Below, piece by piece: positions 54,593 to 64,000 of a DNA stretch of 64,000 bases. Both the position numbers and the translations under genes were made by a program. Numbering within the stretch: the stretch's first letter is position 1; each line of letters begins with the position of its first letter. Source of the DNA: Tigriopus japonicus (taxonomy: Eukaryota > Arthropoda > Copepoda > Harpacticoida > Harpacticidae). The stretch lies in NCBI GenBank assembly GCA_010645155.1, contig CM021318.1:222557-286556 (forward strand), written 5' to 3'. The notes under the pieces were generated by a model. That model did no database searches. It had not been told where the DNA came from and was given only the letters and a program-made list of their open reading frames with translations.

Positions 54593-54748
54593 GCTATAAA
54601 ATGAATAATGTAGATTTTTTGAGAGTTTTTTTTCTGAAGATTTATTTAGTTTGAATAGAAACGGTCGCGCTATAAAACGAATGATGTAGATTTTTTGAGA
54701 GTTTTTTCTGAAGGTTTATTTAGTTTGAAAAGAACGGCTCGCCTTAAA
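54593..54748. repeat. Tandem duplication of about 78 bp
   Basis: Two units beginning CTATAAAA(T/C)GAAT and containing TGTAGATTTTTTGAGAG and GTTTGAA differ at a few positions and in one T-run. Non-coding. Confidence 0.85.
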
Positions 54749-55109
54749 CTAAAATCAGTATGTCTGTTTCACACGATGGCATACTGCAGCATTGCCATTT
54801 TGATTTTGAATTTCATCCGTAGTTTTGTTTTATGGTTTACGGTTTTTTCGAATGTCCAAGATTCCAGATTGTTTTCGAAAAAGTACTGAAAGGTCTTGAT
54901 CTTGTTTTTCAAAATGATACCCAAATCAATTCTTTTAGATATGGAGGGTGCTTGTGGGCCACATTATTTTTTTGAGCGTGCAAAGTCATTTTCAAATTCC
55001 AGAAACTTTTGAAAGCAGCTTTGAGATGTAAATGCAATGCCGAACACTTACTTGAATTCGGTTAATCAGGTCATGGGCAAAAACTCTACAATGTTACTTA
55101 AAACATACT

Positions 55110-55510
55110 TAAGAACAAATATTTGAAAATTTACTTCAACTAAATTCTTAGATGTACAGCAGTGTTGCTCCAAAATATTTCGGATATCTCTTTAGCGGAT
55201 ATTTTTTCAACGGCTTATTCGTTCAGCATTCTCAAAGGACCAAACCGGAGGGTCGTTACATCAATTTACAATTTCATCGTTACATACAAACGGCTTTATG
55301 GGATTCGATAATATATAAGGTAAACTCACCCATTAGACTACTTGAGAGTTGAGTTTAAGAAAATGTTCAAAAAATGTCTTTATTTAAGCATGTTTTCAGT
55401 GACCTTACATCGTGTTTTTGCCCGTGACCTAATCAATGTAATTTAGATACAGATGCGGTATTGTATTTCCACCTTAAAACTGGTCTCAAGAGCTTTTGGA
55501 ATTTGAAAAT
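55110..55510. repeat. Interspersed repeat, second copy
   Basis: Same-orientation relative of 31135-31470. Class unknown. Confidence 0.6.
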
Positions 55511-55574
55511 GACTTATCACGCTCAAAAAATAACCTTGGAGCGTGATTAAAGGTGGAATAATTGAATAGAAGAT

Positions 55575-55744
55575 TGTATGGTCTCGCGTTATTGTATTTT
55601 CGTTGCTCTCTTTCCATTTCACACCTTTGTATTCTGCTCCTTCAAAGTCTTCCTTATTTCACATTATTCCAATAGAAACAGTACTCTCTTGACACAGTAC
55701 TCTCTTGATCCTGGTCAAATAAACATGCACTGCAAGCCTTAACA
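55575..55744 (+). repeat. 5' LTR
   Basis: A 170-bp direct repeat, TG...CA, with an AATAAA near its end and a short internal duplication (CAGTACTCTCTTGA twice). Confidence 0.92.
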
Positions 55745-55861
55745 TGGCGCAGTCGGTTTTTTCGTCCTTGCTCTTCCAATCGGTCATTTCAAGTCTCTTT
55801 TGACCTAGAACTTGATCGGTCAGCTCGATTTTCATCACTTGCTTCGGTGCAAATTTCGACC

Positions 55862-56590
55862 ATGGATATCACCAAGAAGTCGCTCATTGCTAAGAGATCG
55901 GCGTTCTCTCGGCATTACAACGCTTGTGAATCGTTCTTGTCTCAGGTTGAATCGCTTGAACAATCGGACGTTCATATCTCTATGGTGGAAAGGATTGACG
56001 CTTTATTTGGTAAAGTGGAATCTGCGTTATCTCGATGGGAAGAAGAATTGAATTCGTCTTCGTCAGTGCTGGATTCAGAGTCTTTCACGGCTGAAAACTC
56101 TACCCTTGACCAGTTTTCTGCCAAGCTCAATAAGTTGAGGCAACGAGTTTTGGGGAATTCGACGACAATTCATGCTTATTTGCGGAGTTCTTTTCTCTCT
56201 CCTGATCCAGTACCAAGCAACATTTCTTCTCCATCCAAAATCAACATGGCTCTCAAGCCTGAAAAGCTCATGGCATCTTGTACCCTTTCTGAATTTCGTT
56301 CCTGGCACACTGGCTTCAATATGTTCTTCTCATCCAATCGCATGGATCGATTCCCTATCGAGGAGCAACAAGGATATCTTCGATCCTGCCTTGAACTGAA
56401 ACTTCAACAAATGCTCATGACCAAGATTGACACCACAACGCCAATCTCGGGAAATGATGGATGTATTTCAAAGTTGAGGGAAATATTCATACAACACATT
56501 CCCCTTCTTACCCGCCGTTATAACTTCTTCAAGTGTAATCAAGGTCAGAGTGAACGTTTCAGTGAATGGGTATTTGCGTCTACAACTTGA
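55862..56590 (+). CDS. Gag-like frame 1 of the LTR element (N-terminal part)
   Basis: The ATG at 55862 has a good context (CGACCATGG) and opens a 242-codon frame. The N-terminal half is helical; the middle (ALKPEKLM, FRSWHTGFNMFFSSN, EQQGYLRSCLE) looks like the capsid region of Ty3-type Gag proteins. The frame closes at TGA 56588-56590 just where the adjoining frame carries on the capsid-like sequence, so a one-base shift separates the two halves. This may be a mutation or a frameshift site; other copies would decide. No enzymatic domain. Confidence 0.75.
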   Translation: MDITKKSLIAKRSAFSRHYNACESFLSQVESLEQSDVHISMVERIDALFGKVESALSRWEEELNSSSSVLDSESFTAENSTLDQFSAKLNKLRQRVLGNSTTIHAYLRSSFLSPDPVPSNISSPSKINMALKPEKLMASCTLSEFRSWHTGFNMFFSSNRMDRFPIEEQQGYLRSCLELKLQQMLMTKIDTTTPISGNDGCISKLREIFIQHIPLLTRRYNFFKCNQGQSERFSEWVFASTT

Positions 56591-57149
56591 AGGTCAAGAA
56601 GCGGAGCTCTCTTCGATTAGTGAAGACGATCTATTTACGCTGAGATTGGTCACTGGTACATCAGATCGTCGTCTCCGTGAAGAGTTCCTTCGTCAAGCGG
56701 AACCATCTCGTGAACATCTTCATCGGATTGCAATGGCATGGGAATCTGCCATTAATGTTGAGGAGGCAATTTCGGCTAAATCCTCGTCAACCGTTGTGTA
56801 CGCCACATCTTCCTACAAGAAATCGAAGTCTCGTGATTCTCGAAGCATTTCTCCATCTCAAATTGATCCCACCAATCTTGAAGGAAAGTGCATAGGTTGT
56901 GGTCAGCCCAACCATTCACGTGGCTCTTCTCGTCTCCATTGCCCTGCCAAGCAGGCAACTTGCTTCAAATGTCAAAAGCAAGGGCACTTCGCTTCAGTTT
57001 GCACCGGTGGACGTGTTTGGGAAGGCCATCCTCGATGTCCTACTTCATCACCTTCAGATACGCTTTGCTCTCTAAATTCAAGGCCTTTGGACGTTTCCAA
57101 CACCAAAACCAATTGTGGATCTTTTTCAACTCTAAAAACCATAGATTGA
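56550..57149 (+). CDS. Gag-like frame 2 of the LTR element (zinc-knuckle part)
   Basis: This frame overlaps the end of frame 1 by about 40 bases and continues the capsid-like region (LEGQEAELSSI, LRLVTGTSDRRLREEFL). It then has two CCHC-type zinc knuckles, one atypical (CIGCGQPNHSRGSSRLHC) and one classical (CFKCQKQGHFASVC), about residues 113-150. These bind retrotransposon RNA during particle assembly. The first ATG is unlikely to be a real start; the part is more likely made by a frame change or is broken off from frame 1. Confidence 0.72.
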   Translation: MNVSVNGYLRLQLEGQEAELSSISEDDLFTLRLVTGTSDRRLREEFLRQAEPSREHLHRIAMAWESAINVEEAISAKSSSTVVYATSSYKKSKSRDSRSISPSQIDPTNLEGKCIGCGQPNHSRGSSRLHCPAKQATCFKCQKQGHFASVCTGGRVWEGHPRCPTSSPSDTLCSLNSRPLDVSNTKTNCGSFSTLKTID

Positions 57150-57258
57150 ATTATTTCCTCCCAATGCGAATTTCTTTGTTGATATGTCCGTGAAATATTC
57201 AGAAACTGTCTTCTCGAAGTTTTCATTGTTGTCTTCATCAAAGTACGGGTGGGGGAGA

Positions 57259-57428
57259 TGTATGGTCTCGCGTTATTGTATTTTCGTTGCTCTCTTTCCA
57301 TTTCACACCTTTGTATTCTGCTCCTTCAAAGTCTTCCTTATTTCACATTATTCCAATAGAAACAGTACTCTCTTGACACAGTACTCTCTTGATCCTGGTC
57401 AAATAAACATGCACTGCAAGCCTTAACA
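57259..57428 (+). repeat. 3' LTR
   Basis: A direct repeat of 55575-55744, no difference seen by eye. Confidence 0.92.
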
Positions 57429-57433
57429 AAGAT

Positions 57434-58929
57434 CAACCAGGGTTACAAAAGCTAGCCTTGAAATGGAAGACGTTTCGTTTTGGTTAGGAAAAAAAAATAG
57501 GGTTCCAGAACAGATTGAGTAGCTTCATAACCTAAAAAGAAAAAGGGCTCAAAATTTTACAAGACCAAGTGATATTGACCTGGACCCTGATGATGATATA
57601 GTTTATGATAATTAGTTGATACAAATGTCTTCAAAGGGTCCCAAGAGCCTAAATTGTATCCAGACAACTGATAACCATTATTTGTAGCAGAAGCATTATT
57701 TGTACAATTCTATTTTACATTATTAGTTAGAACTAATTAAAGTTTTAACTTGTGCTCTGAGAGCACCTCCAGTGGGACCAGTCCTTGGGATTGGATAGTC
57801 CCATTTTGCATCGGTGTCTTGACGGGATTCGAGAAGAAAAAAGAATGCTTTTGTTCTGGAACTGAACATGTACCAATAAGAAATTGTATGACTATAAAAC
57901 ACTTTTTGTTGTTTTCCACTTGCCTGCAGAATCATGCATCCAAATTGGGACCAATCGATCTCATGAGGGTACTCTTGGCATTTTAGTGCTCTAGTAGTGT
58001 TTAGTAAGGGTCGCTAGTTGTGTAGATCTTAAAACGGCAAGTTTAAGAATAACCATAGGCAACGTTAAGACGCTTCTTCATCGATGTACTTGGATTGTGA
58101 TAAAAATTGGTGTCTCATCAATCATCACATTCAAAGTTCATTCACTCCCTCCAGAAGAAACGAAAACTTGGTGTTTTTTTTATCAGTCCATAGATTGAAA
58201 GAGATTTCTAACGTTAACCTACGAGCCAGCAAACGAAATTACCCGTGAAAAATTCTTTAAATTATTACCTCAAATACCTCGTACACTTTTGTTTCTTGAT
58301 TTTGATATCATATTACATTGCGTCTAAAACAGAGATCATAACACACTATCAAAAAACCAGTCTCCGTTTTCCTTCCTCAATTGAAGTCAGTGTCTTACGC
58401 AGGGTAAATTTAAAGATATTTAGTTAGCTAAGTACCGACAATGATCCATTTTATCAGTGGCGTTACTTGGGGGCCAATCATCTATTCAGAGGCCAAACCG
58501 TGCAGAACATACTTATTAAAGTTTGGCTCAAGATATTTAAGAGAAAATTAAAATATCTGGAGATGTAACTAGAATTAAACTTATCTGAACTAAAACCAAT
58601 TATTGACAACGTCGATGTGAATGCATTGTTTCTTTAGACCTTTAAAATGAAGAGCTTTACAAGCAATGTCAAATTAATGTTCTCTTCATTTGACCTTCAA
58701 TATTTTTTCAAGTTAGTTTAGATTTGAAATAAAAGCCTATACTTATTTATGAAGCGCTCTAGGCAAAATCAGTCTTTTCAAGCTCATCTTCAAAACTGGA
58801 TTCGGGGGCCCATCAAATAAGGAAAAGAAGATTCTACTTACCAGCGTGGGCAATTTGATGTTGAGCGTTCGTAAGAATGCCTCTTTATGCATTAACTCTG
58901 ACAGGTCAATGTTTTGATACCCCAAGACT
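57434..58929. other. Intergenic region upstream of the chitin-binding gene
   Basis: No gene recognised. A short palindrome GTGCTCTGAGAGCAC at 57753-57767 is shared with the LINE region at 46266. Confidence 0.4.
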
Positions 58930-58965
58930 TATAAATGGCTTGCAATCCTCGGTCAAATTATCAGT
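58930..58965 (+). promoter_or_regulatory. Core promoter of the chitin-binding gene (TATA and initiator)
   Basis: TATAAA at 58930-58935 and the arthropod initiator TCAGT at 58961-58965 are spaced 31 bases start to start, the standard TATA-Inr distance. This predicts transcription start near 58963 and a 5' leader of about 36 bases. Confidence 0.78.
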
Positions 58966-58998
58966 TCCTCTCTGAGCATTCAATCCAATCCAGCAACC

Positions 58999-59412
58999 AT
59001 GTTCTCTCACAGTATTTTCCTGGTCCTTTGCACCTCATTCGCCGGATATTTGGCTCTGCCTCAGGTCTATCCTGATGGACAGAGTCCCAACAATCAGGCC
59101 TTCAATCTACCCGCCGATGCCGAGACCTTGTTGGCTCAGCCTTTGACCTTGGACTTTTCTTGTGAAGCCCGGGAATACGGCTATTATGCCGACGTGAGCA
59201 ACAACTGCCAGATCTTCCACATTTGTCTGCCCATTGAGGACGATGCCGGATCGATTTTGGAGACCGCTCAATGGTCGTTCATTTGCGGCAACGGCACCGT
59301 GTTCGATCAACAAACCCTGACTTGCAACTACGAGGAAGATTCCTTTCCTTGTGCCGAATCCAAATCTCTCTTTGGAGCCGTCGAGTTTGGAAAGATTGAG
59401 CCAGATTATTAG
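58999..59412 (+). CDS. Secreted chitin-binding type-2 (peritrophin-A) protein
   Basis: An intronless 137-residue protein. The signal peptide is MFSHSIFLVLCTSFAGYLAL. One peritrophin-A/CBM14 domain occupies about residues 53-123, with the six-cysteine pattern: FSC, NNCQIFHIC, WSFICGNGTVFDQQTLTC and FPC. The aromatic residues before the second cysteine (YGYYADVSNNC) fit the chitin-binding surface of this family. Expected to bind chitin in cuticle or the gut lining; with one domain it is a small peritrophin-like or cuticular protein. A TATA/initiator promoter lies directly upstream and AATAAA signals follow at about 59465-59480. Base composition is more GC-rich than the surroundings, as expected of a highly expressed gene. 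Confidence 0.92.
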   Translation: MFSHSIFLVLCTSFAGYLALPQVYPDGQSPNNQAFNLPADAETLLAQPLTLDFSCEAREYGYYADVSNNCQIFHICLPIEDDAGSILETAQWSFICGNGTVFDQQTLTCNYEEDSFPCAESKSLFGAVEFGKIEPDY

Positions 59413-59464
59413 AGCCCTTGTTTTCATATTCACATTTGTTAATACTGTTGGAAAAAAGCAGAGA

Positions 59465-59480
59465 ATAAAACCAAATAAAA
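59465..59480 (+). promoter_or_regulatory. Polyadenylation signals of the chitin-binding gene
   Basis: Two AATAAA hexamers about 55-70 bases after the stop codon. Confidence 0.65.
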
Positions 59481-59944
59481 GCCTGTAATGAACAGATAAA
59501 ATCGATAGCTCTAATAGGTTAATGAGTGTAACAGAACAATGCCTACCTCTTGCATAAATCGCCAAGGATTGAAATATTTTATTCACCCAACGAATCTTGC
59601 TAATGCAAATTATTATTAGCTTTATTGTATTATGGTTATTTTGTTAGCTTGTGAAATACCTATGCAAGGTATTATATTAAAATAACACACTTGATTTCAT
59701 AGGGGAAACATAGGGGAAAACACCTTTACCCAACTGTATCTGCATGGTCTATCAATCCCCGCTTCATTTCTTCCATATGCACTGAAATGTATTCTAGTCA
59801 ACTCACTGTGAAATCACAACTTTACGTAACTATTTCTAACGTGTTTTCAACATTTGACATGTCTTTTTTTCATTGTTATTTGATTTTACATATATCCTTT
59901 TTCCAATACGCCATGACATGACCAAGAGTCGCAATAAAAAAGTG

Positions 59945-60650
59945 AGAAATAAGGCTGTTGATTTTGTGCCTTGTACTTGTAGTTTTGCGCCGCCCTTTCG
60001 TGGTGCGTCTGCTATTTTCTGGTCTGCCCTCAATCACATATTTCAAACCATAGAGGTCTATAGAGTGGAGGTACTAGAGCAGGCCGGTCGTGAAATTTCA
60101 TTGTGGGCAGCAAGGGCCGTTTATGATCAGCGACTAGTTGAAACTTGCCAAAACAAACGTATTCGTAGACCGGATTTTTTTTGAAAAACTTATAGTTTTC
60201 GGCATGTGACCTCCTGTCTAGGGTTTGCTTCTCCCAAATTATGCAAAAGTGCTCAATGAAGATAAAAATTCGATTCACTTCACAAGCATTAGTTTACGCA
60301 ATTATAGGATTTGGCATTGAAAATATGTCTTGCGCACTTTCATTTGTACTATGATCTGCCACTTGTTTGGGTGAGTATTTCCCGATATTTTTTGGAAATA
60401 TTTACCTTTTTACGCAACTTTTGGGCAATTTGGCCAGTATCAGCTACAAACAAGGCAGACAAAATGACGACAATGGCCTCTCTATACTCCTCTAAGTTTT
60501 AAACAGTCAGTTGCTCCGCAACAAACGGTCGAAAATAAGATGTGATCTTAGGATTTTAGTGAAGAAAGAGGCACCAAAGCCCATGGCAGAGCTACAGGGT
60601 AACCAATCAGGCCCAGCTGATGTTTAATTTTCTTGTCCTATTTAAATCCC
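59945..60650 (+). repeat. Interspersed repeat, split copy
   Basis: 59945-60050 and 60490-60650 together match 27590-27830 inverted. The 440 bp between them is absent from the 27-kb copy, so it is probably an insertion; its own ends are not clear. Confidence 0.6.
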
Positions 60651-62132
60651 ACCTAAAGAAGTCTTAGATTTTTTTCTAATGGAAAGAACAAGAACAAAAA
60701 AATTTGATCTAAAAATCGACCAAAAAAATCGCCGACTGAAAAAACAAAAGGCCAAATAATTTTGGGTTATCAAGTGACATTTTGAGATTTTTTTGGCCAT
60801 TTCTAGCAGAAACACTTTTTTGGCCATTTTTTCTGGGAAAATATTTTTGACAATATTTCTAAATTGAAAAGTGCTTTTTGACATTTATTCCAACTTTTTT
60901 TCCGCCCTCCAGTAATTTGTTTCCTATTAGTATCCATCAATCTTTGGTCTGCTCATCTATGATCAAAACTGACAACACCCTTGGTTTGTGATGGAAATGC
61001 AAGAAGTGAATTTGTCTTTTGAAAAAAGCAAAAGTTTAAGCAAAAACATGAAACTGGGAAGAAAACAAAAAGAAAAAAAAGCTGAAAAATAAGTTCTTTC
61101 ATTTTCACCCTCTACGTTTCATCTATTAACAAAAAAGCAAATTGAGCGGTATTGTCCAAAGGTTCTTAGTATAATTTATTTTTGATTGCATTCTTTGACA
61201 TTCGTGTTTGAATTCATAAATCGCAATGAAAGAATATTGATTTTGCAGTCACGAAGTGGTGCCAAACAATAGGGACCCTCTCAGAGATTGGCATTCAAAT
61301 CTATGATTGCCCGACCCGGTACGGACTGTCTGTGACGTCATTCATCATGCGGGAAGCCGAAGTTCATGATTAAAGGAACCTTTACTTCTAAGAAACACAT
61401 CTAAACTATTTCACTCATTTGATAGGGCAGTTTGGTTATTGAAAATCCTCAAGTCTGCTGGAAATGTGTCTAAGGTATTTACCTGATATGAAAAAAGTGA
61501 ATTTGAATTAGTCTGGAGTTGAAACAAGGGCCAATTAATGTCACATGATCGGGTGATTGACAACAAAATCTCAGTGATGTGAAATCTCGGCTTGCGCAAG
61601 TTTTTTTACGGGAGGTTGCAAGGTAGGGTTACTGCTTGGAGAATGGGTGCTTTGCTCTTGTATATGAGCGAACACGAATGGGAGTTTGATTTGCAACCCT
61701 GCTCAGAAGTCACTACAGTCAGGGATGCCATGCCTTTTGGTGCTCTTTAAAGAAAAAACGGGTTTATAAATACTGGTAGACAGAGGGGAATTTGATTTCA
61801 CATAGGTAAATTGGCAACCCCATCACCAAGTAAAAGCACTACAAAATCAACAAAGAAGAACTACTCTTGTTTATTATTGAACTTTGTGAGAATAAGCTGA
61901 ATGTTCAACTGAATGCTCTTGACCAATCACCAGCGTGAATCATCGGCACCGTGTGTTAGCCTACGAATGCCAATCTCTGCCTTTTAGTATTTCTACCAAA
62001 CAAGATTGGGACCGAGAATGTTTCAGATACCGTGATTGAAAACACTAGATGTTTTTTAAGCTATATTCACGCAACCTTTCAATGTCTTCTCGCTCTTCAG
62101 TCCATTACTCGCATGTCGAAAAATGTGAACAA
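60651..62132. other. Region without recognised genes
   Basis: AT-rich sequence; no supported gene on either strand. A TGACGTCA palindrome (CRE-like) is present near 61334. Confidence 0.4.
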
Positions 62133-62140
62133 GCCAAGAT

Positions 62141-62945
62141 CAGGGTTGCATTGGAGAAAAACCCGCCCGGTTTTTTTCGGGCGGGTTTTTCGGGTTTTTC
62201 GTTTCTGGGTTTTTCGGGTTTTTTGATATTTTTGTTTTTTTCAATAGTATTATTCATATTCTTAACTCTTCATATACTCTTCTTCATATTGGACCACATT
62301 AACATATCACATCTGAGTTTTGACGATACCCAACATATTTATAACTCGATTTTTTTCGCAAGAAACATCAACCATTGACATTTTTTGTCTCGATTACTTA
62401 AATCCTACAAGAAATTTTTTGAAATAAATATTTTACACACTTTCACAGTACTTTTTCAAAGAATTAGTGTTTTTTCTAATTCTAGAATAATTTGTGGAAA
62501 GCAAAAATATGTTGTTAAGGAAGCCTTAGGTTTAAAAAGCGAAATTTGTGATGAAAACTTAGCCCAGACATAAATGTGGCCAAATTTGACTCTTTTATGT
62601 CAACAAGTAACATTTTTAAGCCAAAAAATAGCAACTTAATAACAACTTCCGTCGGATTGAGTGCAACTTTTAACAAAATATTGCAACTTTAGGGCTAAAA
62701 GCTTGCGACTTGTAGCCATAAAAGAGTAACTTTATACAAGCCCTATTTACAACATATCCCTATACATAATTCATATCTTCTTCAAGAGTTTTAGGAGATA
62801 CAATATCGACGAGTATTGAATTTTAATCGCATATAGTCACTCACATAGAGGTGAGCACAATTTTAAGGGGCTTTTAGGGCAAAAAGGAGAAAAACCCGAA
62901 AAACCCGCCCGAAAAACCCGCTCGGGCGGGATTAAAGCAACCCTG
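62141..62945. mobile_element. hAT-type element with perfect 8-bp duplication
   Basis: Ends CAGGGTTGC and GCAACCCTG are flanked by GCCAAGAT on both sides (62133-62140 and 62946-62953). Next to both ends are runs built on CGGGTTTTT/AAAAACCCG and GGGCGGG. The 805-bp interior has no transposase. Confidence 0.9.
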
Positions 62946-63367
62946 GCCAAGATTGCTCTTTCAAAGTTCTATTTAGGTCCAATTAGTACACAAATCAAAT
63001 TCAACAGAACATTTCTCGAAATGCGTCACATTTTAGAAAAGTGATCAACTCCAAATTATATTCTTGAAATCCGTTTTGGATACAGTGGTTTATGGATTCT
63101 CCAAGCATGGATTTAGGCGCGAAGATTGCCAACGTGGAAATGTCCTCTGACGTTAAATACCACCATTTTCAGGCGTTTACTTTGGAACTTGGAACCTTAG
63201 ATCATTTAATAATTACTAGATAGCGTGTAAGCTTTAGCCAGGCTGATTTGGCAAACGGGGACGGTTATTCTAAATCCCTGGGGTGGGATGAGAGCCATTC
63301 AAACTTACTAAAATGTCTTTACTACTTTTCGACATTTGCATCAACGGTCTTGTGCATTCTGCCACCA

Positions 63368-63467
63368 GAGGCTAGTTTTTTAGACGCAAAAAATCGATTT
63401 CAAGATCGTACTTAAGTACTCTATTTCCGATCTTGAGATCGATCTTTGCCTCTAAAAAACTAGCCTC
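63368..63467. repeat. Hairpin-forming inverted repeat
   Basis: GAGGCTAGTTTTTTAGACGC and ATCGATTTCAAGATCG are mirrored within 100 bp (CGATCTTGAGATCGAT, CTCTAAAAAACTAGCCTC). Arms are about 43 bp with a short loop. It could be a tiny foldback element or a hairpin RNA source. Confidence 0.78.
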
Positions 63468-63869
63468 AGATGTCGTCAATCGAGGCCGAATCATGACACT
63501 CTAATGGTGTCTGGATTCACGTGTAACCTCTTTCATGAAACCTTTTTTCATTCGACGTAAACCGTGTCTTTTTGCCTCTATATTTAGCCGGATAGCCATT
63601 TTATGGTGAGTTAGTTTTTAGTAAGGAAATTAATTGCCCATAATCTCTTATTGCATATTCTATTCGTTCTCCTTGATAAAGCAAAACCAGTCCTTTTAGT
63701 TACTTTTTGAGCATGTTGTCTTTTCAAGAAATTCGAGCGTGAGCCGATATGTTGTAACCAAATAACGTTTGGGAACATTGCTAAACCAAAACAATTTGCA
63801 AAAAGTCGTCATCCTGGAAAAAAGAAGGTTTTCTGGCGTTATACACTGCGTTTCTAGTTCCGTTTTGAA

Positions 63870-64000
63870 GGAAAATGAGTGAATACCACAAACTACCCCC
63901 AGACTTCTCAATTCTAGCTAAGCAGGCAGACCGCCGTGACAGTGCGGAGATCCGTGACCTCTAGATGACGTAGGCTGTTTTTTCTGAATTGACTCTGAGA
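63870..64000 (-). mobile_element. SINE-like repeat, family B, third copy, cut by window edge
   Basis: The reverse complement matches 40800-40912 closely (GGTCACGGATCTCCGCACTG, GCGGTCTGCCTGCTTAGCTA). The remainder lies beyond the window. Confidence 0.8.

Larger units (their letters stand above)
55575..57428 (+). mobile_element. Complete gag-only (non-autonomous) LTR retrotransposon
   Basis: Two 170-bp LTRs that look identical base for base (55575-55744 and 57259-57428), starting TG and ending CA, are flanked by a perfect 5-bp duplication AAGAT (55570-55574 and 57429-57433). A primer-binding-site-like TGGCGCAGTCGG follows the 5' LTR directly, and a purine tract (GGGTGGGGGAGA) precedes the 3' LTR. 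The 1.5-kb interior encodes only a Gag-like protein in two frames; there is no protease, reverse transcriptase or integrase. It must rely on a partner element. Identical LTRs and an intact duplication mean recent insertion. Confidence 0.92.

Noticed and set aside
57723..57986. Open frames on both strands near 57.7-58.0 kb
   Set aside because: No domain and mutually overlapping; likely chance.
59107..59586. 159-residue minus-strand open frame
   Set aside because: Antisense shadow of the chitin-binding gene.

Overview
The window reads as nuclear DNA of an arthropod, most likely a crustacean and plausibly a copepod. Every recognisable gene is animal-type: a nuclear receptor, SLC18B1-like transporters, THAP proteins, CUB-domain secreted proteins and a peritrophin-type chitin-binding protein. 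Most have short exons with GT-AG introns, and the chitin-binding gene has a TATA box plus a TCAGT initiator in the arthropod style. I cannot fix the species from sequence alone. I see no bacterial operons and no CRISPR array.

Layout. 1-1626 (minus): 5' part of a nuclear receptor gene that runs off the left edge. 2680-29872 (minus): three head-to-tail paralogues of an eight-exon major facilitator gene like SLC18B1 (A 2680-10700, B 18525-24081, C 26003-29872). Exon lengths are almost identical between copies. B has a frameshift in its last exon that removes the last membrane helix. Between A and B, on the plus strand, lie two intronless THAP-domain genes (13574-14227 and 16177-16815), themselves a duplicated pair. 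32225-34737 (plus): a six-exon secreted reprolysin-like metalloprotease whose third zinc ligand is replaced. 35928-45285 (minus) and 47688-53995 (plus): two divergently transcribed paralogous secreted CUB-domain genes with 10 and 12 coding exons. 58999-59412 (plus): an intronless chitin-binding type-2 protein.

The rest is dense with mobile elements, many with terminal repeats and target duplications visible in the sequence. There is a young gag-only LTR retrotransposon with identical-looking LTRs (55575-57428). Non-autonomous DNA elements of hAT type (8-bp duplications), Tc1/mariner type (TA), a TTAA-flanked type and large foldbacks are common, several nested inside one another. There are CR1/Jockey-like LINE remnants and at least three tRNA-derived SINE families; one SINE appears to share its 3' end with the resident LINE. 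Most of these lie in introns of the transporter, protease and CUB genes.

How the genes relate: the window holds three local duplications (transporters, THAP genes, CUB genes) rather than a pathway. The secreted proteins (two CUB, one protease-like, one chitin-binding) suit extracellular, gut or cuticle roles, but nothing in the sequence ties them to one another. The most unusual points are the frameshifted transporter copy, the protease-like protein with an altered zinc site, the nuclear receptor with an AT-hook-like hinge and non-standard first zinc finger, the gag-only LTR element, and the SINE/LINE shared tail. I did not find a clearly new multi-gene system.
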